Assembly (NCBI GenBank): GCA_036245525.1
Contig: BTPG01000005.1
Location: 125,873,725 to 125,937,724, forward strand
DNA: 64,000 bases
Source of the DNA: Semisulcospira habei
Lineage: Eukaryota > Mollusca > Gastropoda > Semisulcospiridae
Direction: 5' to 3'
Shown in pieces: positions 48,301-55,464 of this stretch. Position 1 is the first letter of the stretch; each line of letters starts with the position of its first letter. The notes beneath the pieces are model-generated. The model was not told where the DNA came from. It worked only from the letters and a program-made list of their open reading frames with translations, and did not search any database. A program made the translations under genes and the position numbers.

Positions 48301-51300
48301 AAGGCAGCAGGCAGCGGCAACATGAAACAGCTCTACGACATTACTAGAAGATTGTCGGGTAAGTATGGCCATACAGAAAGACCAGTAAAAGACAAAGAAG
48401 GCAAGCCTATTGCAGACAGAGCAGACCAACTCGACAGATGGGCCGAGTATTTTGAAGAGTTACTGAACAGACCTAGCCCACCCGACCCCCCCAACATCCA
48501 GCCGGCAGAGACCGACCTACCCATCAGCTGTGACAGACCCAGCCGGGAAGAGATCAGAAAAGCAGTGGCATTTTTGAAGAATGGCAAAGCAGCAGGGCCA
48601 GATGGCATCCCAGCGGAGTCTCTGAAAGCAGACCTAGAGACAACAGTTGAGATGCTGTACCCACTGTTTGGAAAGATCTGGGAAGAGGAGGTGATGCCAG
48701 CTGACTGGAAGGAGGGGTACCTAATCAAGCTTCCCAAGAAAGGCGACCTCAGCAAGTGTTCCAACTACAGAGGAATCACCTTGCTGTCAGTACCAGGAAA
48801 GGTCTTCAACAGGATCATCCTAGAGAGAATGAAGAGCTCCGTTGACCCCCAGCTGAGAGACCAGCAAGCAGGACTCAGGAAGAACCGATCATGTACAGAC
48901 CAGATCGCCACTCTCCGCATCATCGTGGAACAGTCTCTGGAGTGGAGCTCCCCGCTGTACGTCAACTTTGTGGATTATGAGAAAGCATTTGACAGCGTGG
49001 ACCGAGAGACTCTGTGGAAACTCCTACGACACTACGGTGTACCCACAAAGCTCGTCCGCCTGATCAAGAGCAGCTATGATGGCATGACATGTCGCGTGAC
49101 CCACGAAGGGCAGTTCACCAGAGAGCTCCAGGTCAGAACTGGTGTCAAGCAGGGGTGTCTGCTGTCTCCGTTCCTCTTCCTACTGGCCATAGACTGGGTC
49201 ATGAAGATGACCACAGAGCACAGACGAAGTGGAATACAGTGGACACTGTGGACACAGCTTGACGACCTCGATTTTGCAGACGACTTGGCATTACTGTCCC
49301 ACACTCATCAACAAATGCAGGACAAGACCACGAGGCTTGCTGACATCTCGTCCCAAGTGGGCCTCACCATTCACAAACAGAAAACAAAGACAATGAGGCT
49401 GAACGCAACCAGGGAAGAACCAGTCTTGCTTGCTGGCACCCCGTTGGAGGAGGTGGAGTCCTTCACCTATCTCGGGAGCATCATAGACAAAAAAGGCGGC
49501 ACTGATGCAGATGTCAGAGCACGAATCGGTAAAGCCAGAGCAGCCTTTCTCCAGTTGAAAAAAGTGTGGAGTTCCAGAGAGCTGTCACAACACACCAAAG
49601 TCCGGATTTTCAACTCCAATGTAAAAGCAGTTCTCCTATATGGAGCAGAGACATGGAGATTGACAAAAACCACAGTCAACAGAGTACAGACTTACATGAA
49701 CAGTTGCCTTAGAAGAATTTTGAAAATCCACTGGCCAGAGAAGATCAGCAACGTCAGACTCTGGGAGAGAACAGAGCAGATAACAGCAGAGAATGAAATT
49801 GGGCGAAGAAGATGGGGATGGATCGGTCACAGTCTGAGAAAGCCAGCTTCCAGTATCACTAGGCAGTTGTCCGAGAGGACGAGCAGCGCCTGGTGATGGA
49901 GGTGTGCTTCCCACGCGAAGAGGGCTTGCCAGACTGCATGCCGCTCTAACAAGTTGAAGTGTCCGACCGCCAGCTCCGGGGGCCAAGGGCCAGACGTCTT
50001 GAGGAACCGCGGTATCAGGTGAGACCCCCACCTGGAGAGACATGCATCGACGCAAAGGGAGAGCTGAGGGGGCGGAGAGGCATGGGGGAATCCCAAAGCG
50101 AGTCAAGAAGTGTCAGTCCAAGGCCGCAGATGGGGATGAAGCATCTGAGTCATGGGCACTGGGGCTGCTATGTCTCTGGAGGACGGATGCCAATTGAGCA
50201 GGAGATGCAGCTGTAGCGGCCGGGCGTGAGGACGACCAAGAGGGAGTAGATCCGCCGCTGCATACATCAAGCTGAGAAGCTGAAGCCAACTCTGGCGGGG
50301 GTTGCTTCCTCCTGGGCTATCAGCCGGATGTAGATGGCTGGGGAGTGGGGGGGGGGGGGGTAAGACGACCTCTGTGGCGGCCTTCTGCAGACACGAGGCG
50401 ACCTCTACGCGAAGGGCGCCGGCATCAAGCTCGTCGCACGGGGTCTCGATCCACAGCGGGGAGCGCCGCAGTGGAGGTGGCGTTGACCGAAAGGCTACGC
50501 CGCCCGGGAGGCCATGTCCGCAAGGGCGAGGAGGTCTCCTAAGAGGGGCGCCAGAGGTCCTCAATGCGGCGGACGAAGCTTGGGTGAAAAGCTCCTGGAA
50601 CCCGAGCAAGCCAAGAGTTCCGGACGAGCAACGCAGTCCTGTTCAAGCCGCGGACAGGGCGCGATCCACCAGGGCGGCACAGCCTGCACTAGTACCGGAG
50701 GGTCCAAGGCGGGAAGAGGGCAGGTGAACAGCTGGGAGAGGCCCACATACCAGTCCTGGCGAAAGGGAAGTGGAGATCAGCCGGCCAGCAACGGTCTGCG
50801 AAGACGTCGTAGTCCTGGCAACGGACTGATGGAGCAGGGCGGAGAAGGCGTCCCTAAGGTCCCAACCGGGGGGCAGTGGAGGCGGCTAGAACTACCTACC
50901 TGCCGTCCCGCTTCGACGAAAGCGGAACCGTCCTCTTGAGTGGGGGGGGCCACAGCGGGGAGCGCGCCTGCGAACAGAGCAGTTGCATTGAATGCACTGG
51001 GCTCACATGTCCGGCATGGCATCCGCTCCACAAGGTCGGTGAGGTCACGTGCGGTCTCTGCCCCGGGGACGGAGGGAGGCGCCTCGACAGGAGAAGGTGT
51101 CGGGAGCTCATGCCTGTAAGCTCCACACTGTGACCAACGTTGCCCGGGCCAGGTGGAGCAGACAACACATGCGTGGTCGGAGGCACAGCCAGCACAGGGG
51201 AGACAGACCATGTGGTTGTCGGTCGGCGACTGGAATTCGCCGCATGCGTGCAGGTAAGCACCTGGCAACTGCAAGACGTCACATGTCAAACATGAAAGAC

Positions 51301-54300
51301 GAGCGTGAGCGGGTGAGGGCACATGGGGCCCTGCCAAGCTAAGGCGAACGTTTGACGCGAAATGGTACCACAAGGTACGAGCGTGCCGGTAAGCACCTGG
51401 CAATTGCAACACATGTCAAACATGAAGGCAAGCGGGTGAGGGCACGTGGGGGCCCCGCCAAGCTAAGGCGAGCGTTCGACGTGAAATGGTACGACAAAGG
51501 TACGAGCATGCAGGTAAGCACCTGGCAAGTGCAGAGATGCCAACCCCTGATTTTACGTGTCAGTATTAAATGAGCATTTTGTCAGTATTTTTCAAAAACT
51601 GTCAGTATTTTTGCATGACACGGTTTCAGTCATGGTATCTACAATAAAAAAAAATTACACTATTCATTAATAATGATGCATTAATTATAGAACTACGGAA
51701 TAATTATCATAAGTACTTTGAAAATAAAAAAGCTAACTTACATTATTGTTTGAGAGCTTTTGATGTTGCTGATTTGCATGCCTTGACAACATCCAACGGG
51801 AGATCAACATTGTAACATTCAGACTGCATGCTTGATTTGATAGTAACTACAGCATCCAATGTCTTGGTGGACATGGTTCCACGAAAGTCTGTCTTTATTT
51901 TTCTCACAGATGAGAACACCCTTTCGCAAGCAGCATTTGACACTGGAATTAGCAGAATTCCAAGCATCACCTTTGCCAGAAATTTGAACCTTGGTGAACC
52001 AGTATGGTCAGATTGCATTTTAGCACAAAGGTCACTTTTACTGCTTTCTGCTAAGCAGTGGATAACATTTCTAACTTTCGTTCTCCCACATGCATATTTC
52101 GCAGCTATCTTCGAGTCTGGGAACATTGCTTGAAAAAGTTTGCCGCTATGATCTGCTGCACTTAGCGGAAGATTGTGTTCTATTAAAAAATGCGCAAAGC
52201 GCAATTCTGCTCGTGAAACAGCGATATCTTCACACGATGGCTTTGCTTTATCATCACTGAAAAAGTTCGTAATAGTCGAAGAACTTTCTCTAGCAGCAGC
52301 TTTTGCTTTGTGAGCTTTTGAACTGCAATGTCTCTTGATATCGTCATATCCTCCATGGCTGATTTTAAAATCGAAGTTGCAAGTGTTGCAACGAGCATAA
52401 ACATCCGAAATGCTGGACCTCGCAATACATGGAAAATCCTTTGAGTAACTTGCGATAAAAGTTTGTTCTCTTTTCTTCTTTTTACTCTCACCAGGATTCT
52501 CTGAAATTGTTCTTTTTCTTGGTCCCCACGTGTTTCTTCACACTTTTCCGCCATCATGTAGTTTGAAAAGAATCCCAAGATGCAATCTTTTAATCTCGTG
52601 ATGAAAAATGAGGCGTGCGACGGGAATAAAATAGGCCTCGACTATTACTGCGCTCTCTCTCTCTCTCTCTCTCTCGTTTCTCACGCAAACTAACAGTCAG
52701 GACTATTTTTAGCACCGAATCTAGGACAAAGTAAGGAAAGGCTCTAAGCGTGCAGTGGAAATATAGGCCTACGCTGTATTTTTTGCGATGTGAATTGACC
52801 GTATTTTCCCTTTTGTTTTCTCCGTACTAATATACAAGCAAGCGGAAAACCGTATTTTTTAAACTTGACCGGAATTAAATATGGCGAAACCGGATTAGTT
52901 GTCACCCCAAGTGCAACACATGTCAAACATAAAGGTGAGCGGGCGAGGGCTCGTGGGGCCCCGCCAAGCTAAGGCGAGCGTTCAACGCGAAATGGTACAA
53001 CAAAGGTACTAGCGCGCAGGCAAGCACCCGGCCACTGCAACACCTATCATGAGCGAAACGAAGTGCCTCTGACCGAAGTCGGCACCCAGCCCAGGGGCCG
53101 GACGAGGGCTAGTATGGCTACATTACATCCCCGTAGAAGCGGGGACAGGGGAAGGAACCTCCATACCACCCTCAGCGTGCGAAGGCGGGTGGGCGTCCCA
53201 GCAAGTCAGCGCCGTGGAGTCCACTCGAACCCAGGAAGGTGCAGAAGAGGGAAGCACCAGAACGCACAGCCGATGAAGCCCTCCCAACACAGTACCCAGG
53301 CAGCGTTGCAGACAAAACACAAGTCCGAAGAACAAGTCCAGACGACCAGCCCTAGAACCGGTCGCACCATACACAGTCACAGTCCGTAGGCTAAGGCAAA
53401 CAAGTCTGCACAGCGTGAGCTAAGTAGAACGACTGGTTGGTCACCACATGACTCGGAACCGGATGGGCAGGAAAGGGAGACAACTCTTGGCCCCTCTGGG
53501 GGTTCCCTGAGTGCCTCCCGGGTTGTGTTGGAACACAACGGGTTCTTAGGCTAAAATTGAGTAAGTAGTAGACACTTCCATATAGTCATGTCATCGGTAA
53601 TGTATTTTGAGGAAACAAATACTAGCACTTTAATTTTTGATCACCCATGTCACAATTCTGAACGGTTTTCAGGAGAATGACCCTCATACACGTTACATTT
53701 AGAAAAACAAAGCAGTATGAAAGATATTCATAGTGCAAGTAAGGCAAGCTTGACTCTGCTCTAGAACAGGTGTTAGCCACCCTTCTCAGTGAAGGCGGAC
53801 CTACCCACTCACAGAAACAGCATCCAGCTACTTCCATCCACACATACGAGACTAATTCTCATGAGCCACTGCAGTCGTATCGCGCTGCTGTCAATCTATG
53901 CACCTTGTTGTCATGATCGATCTCAGCAGTTGCTGAAATTTACCATTTAGGGTAGTAGCTCAATAAGTTAAAGTTATCCCTTTGCATGTCGGTAGCGGTT
54001 TTAGTCACGATGATTCTGAAGGAATCATGACTAAAGCCACCACCGACATGCAAAGGGTTAAGCAATGCCTACTCAAACAATATCTAGACACTGACCTGAC
54101 TGGTGCAAGCACTCCACAAGTATACTGAGGTTCCTAGGCCCACACTGAGCACATTCTGTGATGACCAGTCCACCAGATTCAGGTAAAAGTCGTCCTGAAG
54201 TTCTGGAGCATCTAACACCTTAAAGGGAATTTTGGAGATTTTTCTTACGGCCTGCAAATAGAAAAGAAATACGTAAGACATGGAATCTGATGGATGCAAG

Positions 54301-55247
54301 TACAATTATGTAGTTTCAAAAGTTTTCAAAGACATCAATAATGCAGCACAAGTTAGGTCTTCCTTCAAACAACCAACCACATACACAGATATTTCAATTT
54401 TCATAGACAAGCTTTCAGCCTAATCAAATTTATGTGAGCTTCTGGTTCCATGATAAGACACAAGAATACAATCTACTAGTCTACAGTTCCTGCAAGTAGA
54501 CCTTTTGCTTGACAGATGAGCATTGCAAAAACAGGAAGCAGCATGCATGCAAAGAAAGGAAGAACTTTTTTAACCCTTTTAGCACTAACACCCGACAGCA
54601 AAAGATTGATTGATTATGATAATACAAGGGTAGTGCCAGATTCGCTTGGCGTCTTCAGGCGCCAAGCGAATCTGGCACTACCCTTGAATTATCATGGTCA
54701 ATCCACCACCTGCAAGTGGTACATAGTCATAAAGTAACACGTCCAAAATTTGGGAAATGCACCCATGGCACTAAAAGGGTTAAACTGGATGCATCTATCA
54801 ATACACACCTTGCGTGGGGAGCGCAGCAGTTTCTGACTTTTGCTGCCAACCGGAGAAAGGGAATATGGAGAAGAATCGCATCCATCTGTACATCGTCTTG
54901 GTGTATAATACTGTGAAAGCATGAAAATGGTGCTTTAGTTATGTGAGTGTCATTCATATTAATGACCATGGAATTCATAGATGAACTGTCAGTATAATGG
55001 ATTGACACATCAATGAATTATCATTGTGATTAACCTCACTGTACATGTATCCACCTGTACTGTTGACAGTACCACTGCATGCACAAGGGGCTGAACTTTT
55101 TTTTTTAAAGCAGAAGTGCCCCAAAAATGGAATAAAACTACAGACTCCTTGAAATCTTTATCACACAAACACAGACTTTTGTCTTACCCTAAAGAGGTTC
55201 TTGGTTTCTTTTGGATACAGCACCTTCCTTTCTTCAACCTGCACCTC
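21561..55247 (-). CDS. FZR1: Fizzy-related protein / Cdh1 (FZR1), APC/C activator, 5' end missing
   Basis: Ten exons in order of transcription: 55247-55188, 54910-54809, 54251-54096, 45201-45136, 44725-44623, 44045-43924, 38736-38440, 24159-24055, 22204-22112, 21602-21561 (stop). All are GT-AG with matching phases and encode 381 residues; human FZR1 has 496, so about 115 N-terminal residues (C-box region) are missing. Cdh1 recruits D-box and KEN-box substrates to the anaphase-promoting complex in late mitosis and G1. Visible features are [38 protein letters not shown], seven WD40 blades (for example [29 protein letters not shown]) and the terminal ..LNLFTRIR, whose Ile-Arg tail binds TPR subunits. 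The gene spans over 33 kb because its introns hold LINEs, DIRS elements and MITEs. The intron before the VSTHGYSQ exon is 14.3 kb. The identity is very secure. Confidence 0.96.
21717..21810. mobile_element. Diverged P3 hairpin fragment
   Basis: 'gcacgaggcataaaccatcatgat...' resembles the P3 left arm. The right arm is rearranged, with two partial copies of 'aaagacct.t.cct'. Confidence 0.45.
21925..22003. mobile_element. TTAA hairpin MITE, family P4
   Basis: TTAACTCATTCATGGTGAGCC... and ...GGCTCGCCACAAGATTTAA with an inner 'acatcgg'-type stem. Confidence 0.6.
22258..22379. mobile_element. P3 right arm
   Basis: 'tgcctcttgttgacacca..tttgattccatgttcctg' through 'ggcattgaagggattaag' matches 18708-18815. 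The left arm is absent. Confidence 0.55.
22419..22499. mobile_element. TTAA hairpin MITE, family P4 (near perfect)
   Basis: TTAACTCTTTCGAGACGTGC... to ...GCACGTCTCAAAAGAGTTAA with inner 'atccagatt/aaatctggat'. Confidence 0.75.
22800..23715 (-). mobile_element. 5'-truncated CR1/L2-type LINE
   Basis: The minus-strand frame 23615-22974 encodes the C-terminal part of a reverse transcriptase [53 protein letters not shown] and [10 protein letters not shown]...FKTHLF-like end (here [13 protein letters not shown]). It is followed by a tail 'aagcgcattataaatacc' and (ATT)n. It lies in an FZR1 intron in the same orientation as the gene. The catalytic RT motifs are lost by 5' truncation. Confidence 0.85.
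24447..28129 (-). pseudogene. LINE ORF2: endonuclease, reverse transcriptase, RNase H (one frameshift)
   Basis: Two frames join: 28129-26366 and 26366-24447. The first holds the APE-type endonuclease (start [38 protein letters not shown]) and the N-terminal RT ([18 protein letters not shown]). The second holds RT ([25 protein letters not shown], a FVDD form of the catalytic box), RNase H ([43 protein letters not shown]) and a C-terminal Cys/His motif ([17 protein letters not shown]). The products nick target DNA and copy element RNA in place. The frame changes at about 26440-26446 within a short A/T run, so a single base is missing. About 1,227 codons in total; otherwise open. Confidence 0.88.
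28140..29406 (-). pseudogene. LINE ORF1 (gag) C-terminal part, three CCHC zinc knuckles
   Basis: Contains [28 protein letters not shown] and [15 protein letters not shown], the triple knuckle usual in I/Jockey-group gags, after an RNA-binding-like region ([18 protein letters not shown]). It stops 11 bp before ORF2 begins. Its N-terminal part is at 36217-36044, separated by the DIRS insertion. Open up to the insertion point. Confidence 0.85.
29407..29722. repeat. Left terminal repeat of DIRS copy 1, itself with palindromic arms
   Basis: Arms of about 52 bp (29407-29458 and 29671-29722; aaaatacttaccgatggtat and its complement) enclose a loop. The part at about 29455-29615 is the inverted copy of about 35853-36010. 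Confidence 0.85.
29680..29775. repeat. Internal complementary region (circle-junction-like) of DIRS copy 1
   Basis: Reads '...gaaaaattcat' directly followed by 'ttgttttctcaaaacacatt'. These are the complements of the element's left and right outer ends brought together. Confidence 0.8.
29885..31230 (-). pseudogene. Tyrosine recombinase of DIRS copy 1 (frameshifted, SINE inside)
   Basis: Pieces in several minus-strand frames match the family in order: an N-terminal SAM-like domain ([34 protein letters not shown] at about 31220-31127), a strand-helix with [16 protein letters not shown] holding the first catalytic Arg, [19 protein letters not shown], an H-x-x-R box ([11 protein letters not shown], about 30080) and the final Tyr box ([12 protein letters not shown], about 29960). 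The enzyme would integrate the circular element DNA. The H-x-x-R and Tyr boxes lie in different frames, so this copy cannot make the enzyme as read. Confidence 0.72.
30870..31124 (+). repeat. SINE copy S2, inserted in the DIRS recombinase
   Basis: 'tttggtatcagtttcagccc', 'cagtagctcgcttgagcttg', 'gggttcagttcgcggcg', 'aaagcgcctatttaatgcgc' and a terminal (ATT)n match S3 and S4. It is 5'-truncated, without the tRNA-like head. I could not find a convincing target duplication. Confidence 0.7.
31400..33300 (-). pseudogene. Probable RT/RNase H region of DIRS copy 1, decayed
   Basis: GC-rich sequence between the gag and recombinase blocks, where DIRS elements carry RT and RNase H. Only weak, broken matches can be read by eye, and no intact catalytic motif was found. 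The assignment is mostly positional. Confidence 0.35.
34796..35476 (-). pseudogene. gag-like ORF fragment of DIRS copy 1
   Basis: Contains a Cys cluster, [16 protein letters not shown], then an aromatic stretch ([18 protein letters not shown]). The same cluster, [16 protein letters not shown], with the same following context occurs in DIRS copy 2 at about 51180. Conservation between copies that otherwise look scrambled suggests a real protein domain, probably in gag. No function is assigned. Confidence 0.55.
35853..36042. repeat. Right terminal repeat of DIRS copy 1
   Basis: Inverted copy of about 29455-29615 ('gggtctatggcgctccactc', 'gctagctaagggcttttcc'), ending 'accatcggtaatgtgttttg' and AAAACAAA. 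Confidence 0.85.
36043..36217 (-). pseudogene. LINE ORF1 (gag) N-terminal part
   Basis: Starts [18 protein letters not shown], followed by acidic and Ser-rich residues and [12 protein letters not shown], a typical beginning of I/Nimb gag proteins. It is interrupted after ..VTKLHP by the DIRS insertion and continues in frame at 29405 once the insert and shared T residues are discounted. Confidence 0.82.
36218..36892 (-). other. 5' UTR of the Nimb/I LINE
   Basis: GC-rich non-coding sequence between the gag ATG and the right target duplication. An internal promoter is expected here in this group, but none was recognised. Confidence 0.65.
36907..37960 (+). repeat. Second tandem block of the 'tgaccttgacctt...ggtcat' repeat
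   Basis: Five or so diverged units with 'tgacccttgacttt', 'ggtcatccacattagcatgc' (in short pieces), 'aggtctcaccatcaggtatc' and the same 3' ending as at 18300 ('actcacttttgctttgcatgtgagcc'). It lies in an FZR1 intron directly to the right of the LINE. Confidence 0.7.
37961..38172. mobile_element. TTAA hairpin MITE, family P2, in FZR1 intron
   Basis: TTAACCCACAACGCCC... to ...GGGCGTAAGGAATTAA with an inner 'atcgaccat.atttcaag' stem. It is inserted at the edge of the repeat block. Confidence 0.7.
38940..40578. other. FZR1 intron: C-rich tract, (TA)n and unassigned sequence
   Basis: 38986-39015 is an almost pure C tract. 39264-39343 is a (TA)n microsatellite of about 40 units, followed by a T run. 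39600-40290 holds short minus-strand open frames (40267-40040 and 40134-39910) without recognisable domains. No gene is called. Confidence 0.5.
39264..39343. repeat. (TA)n microsatellite
   Basis: About 40 TA units followed by T13. Confidence 0.95.
40592..43629 (+). mobile_element. RTE-type LINE, copy A (damaged, with target duplication)
   Basis: 5' end 'ctcgcgctgggaccatat', 3' end in (GTAA)n repeats. A 13-bp duplication, acacacataccgc, flanks it at 40579-40591 and 43630-43642. Against copy B it has two TGA stops from CGA, several small indels, and a deletion of about 250 bp near 43178 in the region just after the RT catalytic box. Confidence 0.88.
40949..43620 (+). pseudogene. RTE ORF remnant (endonuclease and reverse transcriptase)
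   Basis: The endonuclease starts [20 protein letters not shown] and is open to a C7 run near 41130, where the frame shifts. Other breaks are a stop near 41320 (FYD*LQ), a deletion near 41464, frame changes near 42130, 42305 and 42680, a stop near 42844 and the large deletion near 43178. RT motifs still visible are [43 protein letters not shown] and [10 protein letters not shown] (the FADD catalytic box). The C-terminal end is present ([23 protein letters not shown]). Confidence 0.85.
44855..44930. mobile_element. Diverged P3 hairpin core
   Basis: 'gactctggagaacctctgtaattgcagg...aggttctatgcctctt' is a weak version of the P3 stem. It lies in the FZR1 intron between exons 45136 and 44725. Confidence 0.45.
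45585..45650. repeat. Solitary DIRS terminal-repeat remnant
   Basis: 'cttccatacagtaatgccat' and 'cggtaatgtattttgaggaa' match the outer end of DIRS copy 2 (53575-53620). Nothing else of a DIRS element is next to it. Confidence 0.65.
45651..46446. other. FZR1 intron sequence, nothing recognised
   Basis: AT-rich, without coding signal or a repeat I recognise. Confidence 0.5.
46447..46690 (+). repeat. SINE copy S3
   Basis: 'tttggtaccggtctcaggcc', 'aatttcagtagctgactggc', 'gcgcggcgctttgagtcgat', 'aaaaagcgcctatataat', then an A-rich (AAAT)n tail. Copy B of the RTE LINE begins about 80 bp further on. Confidence 0.65.
46770..49866 (+). mobile_element. RTE-type LINE, copy B (3' end cut off at a fusion with DIRS copy 2)
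   Basis: Same 5' end as copy A. The sequence is colinear with copy A until 'tcactaggcag' and then changes abruptly to DIRS sequence. The last 190 or so bases and the (GTAA)n tail are missing. LINEs normally lose their 5' end, so the 3' loss shows a later rearrangement. Confidence 0.87.
47123..49866 (+). pseudogene. RTE ORF: APE endonuclease plus reverse transcriptase (best copy)
   Basis: From [11 protein letters not shown] at 47123 the frame is open to about 47315, where a C5 run shifts it. From 47329 it is open for over 840 codons. Endonuclease motifs: [35 protein letters not shown] motifs: [82 protein letters not shown]. Then the C-terminal [19 protein letters not shown] and [13 protein letters not shown]. 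There is no gag and no RNase H, as expected for RTE. The protein nicks the target and primes reverse transcription there. Apart from the single homopolymer frameshift and the lost 3' tip, this copy looks young. Confidence 0.88.
49867..50609 (-). pseudogene. RT (deleted) and RNase H of DIRS copy 2
   Basis: The frame 50609-50103 carries [17 protein letters not shown], like the beginning of DIRS RT. After a run of Pro codons from a G14 tract (50347-50360) it continues with [20 protein letters not shown], a segment normally found after the RT core. About 250 residues, including the catalytic box, appear to be missing. The next frame (50096-49867) carries the RNase H part ([28 protein letters not shown]). 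The family call rests on these two segments. Confidence 0.7.
50777..51412 (-). pseudogene. gag-like ORF fragment of DIRS copy 2
   Basis: Contains [20 protein letters not shown] and [15 protein letters not shown], parallel to the fragment in copy 1 (34796-35476). Upstream it runs into the tandem repeat zone. Confidence 0.5.
51743..52578 (-). pseudogene. hAT-derived ORF: BED-type finger plus dimerisation domain, no catalytic core
   Basis: The frame 52204-51743 ends with [20 protein letters not shown] and [18 protein letters not shown], the conserved hAT C-terminal dimerisation region. Upstream, in another frame at about 52440-52290, a C-x2-C...H-x4-H pattern ([19 protein letters not shown], then [11 protein letters not shown]) resembles a BED zinc finger. 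The RNase H-like catalytic region expected between them is absent. At least one frameshift separates the parts. It could bind DNA and dimerise but not transpose. It may be a repressor-like or simply dead derivative. Confidence 0.7.
52651..52676. repeat. (CT)n microsatellite
   Basis: About 12 CT units inside the hAT element. Confidence 0.85.
53445..53620. repeat. Right terminal repeat of DIRS copy 2
   Basis: 'gggagacaactcttggcccc', 'gagtgcctcccgggttgtgt', 'gagtaagtagtagacacttcc' pieces and the end 'catcggtaatgtattttgag'. The same segments form the left terminal repeat of copy 3 at about 62100-62240. Confidence 0.8.
53845..53970. mobile_element. Diverged P3 element
   Basis: 'attctcatgagccactgcagtcg' then a weak complement 'caatctatgcaccttgttg' and the P3 right-arm remnant. 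It ends next to a P1 hairpin. Confidence 0.45.
53974..54061. mobile_element. TTAA hairpin MITE, family P1
   Basis: TTATCCCTTTGCATGTCGG... to ...CCGACATGCAAAGGGTTAA. It lies about 35 bp beyond the donor of the FZR1 exon 54251-54096. Confidence 0.75.
54570..54783. mobile_element. TTAA hairpin MITE, family P2, beside an FZR1 donor site
   Basis: TTAACCCTTTTAGCAC... to ...GTGCTAAAAGGGTTAA-type ends, with an inner near-perfect stem (54611-54706). The element ends 26 bp from the last base of the FZR1 exon 54910-54809. Confidence 0.8.
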
Positions 55248-55347
55248 CTGAAACATACACAACAAAACCACCAAACCTCAAAAAACTCCGATACATGTAG
55301 TGATGTACCATGACATAATGAGACTGAACTAACTTTCAGCTAAATCA

Positions 55348-55370
55348 CCCCCCCCCCCCCCCCCCCCCCC
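55348..55370 (+). repeat. C23 homopolymer
   Basis: A run of about 23 C, roughly 100 bp upstream (gene sense) of the first visible FZR1 exon. Confidence 0.85.
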
Positions 55371-55464
55371 AACCAAAGAGCACTGCAAGTACACACTGTC
55401 AAACCTGCTCTTAGCAGCCACAAAATTATTATACTTCCATCTAATTTTTTTGCTATATCACCTT

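Larger units (their letters stand above)
51534..52907 (-). mobile_element. Short hAT-type DNA transposon with 8-bp target duplication
   Basis: CAAGTGCA flanks it at 51526-51533 and 52908-52915, and the interrupted tandem-repeat unit continues on both sides. The ends (gagatgccaacccc / gattagttgtcacccc) are imperfect inverted repeats of hAT type. At 1.37 kb it is far shorter than an autonomous hAT. Confidence 0.83.
51233..53050. repeat. Tandem repeat of about 120-135 bp inside DIRS copy 2, split by hAT
   Basis: Three or more units each contain 'caggtaagcacctggca', 'acatgtcaaacatgaa', 'gccaagctaaggcga' and 'gaaatggtac'. The third unit is divided by the hAT element (51526-52915 including duplications). 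Confidence 0.8.
49867..53620 (-). mobile_element. DIRS-like retrotransposon, copy 2 (left part missing, RT core deleted)
   Basis: The right terminal repeat (about 53445-53620) matches copies 1 and 3. Inside, on the minus strand, are a tandem-repeat zone, a gag-like Cys cluster (about 51180), a short piece of RT N-terminus, the RT/RNase H connection and RNase H up to LVLSDN at 49867. Recombinase, internal complementary region and left terminal repeat are gone, replaced by the RTE LINE. It contains a hAT element at 51534-52907. Confidence 0.78.
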
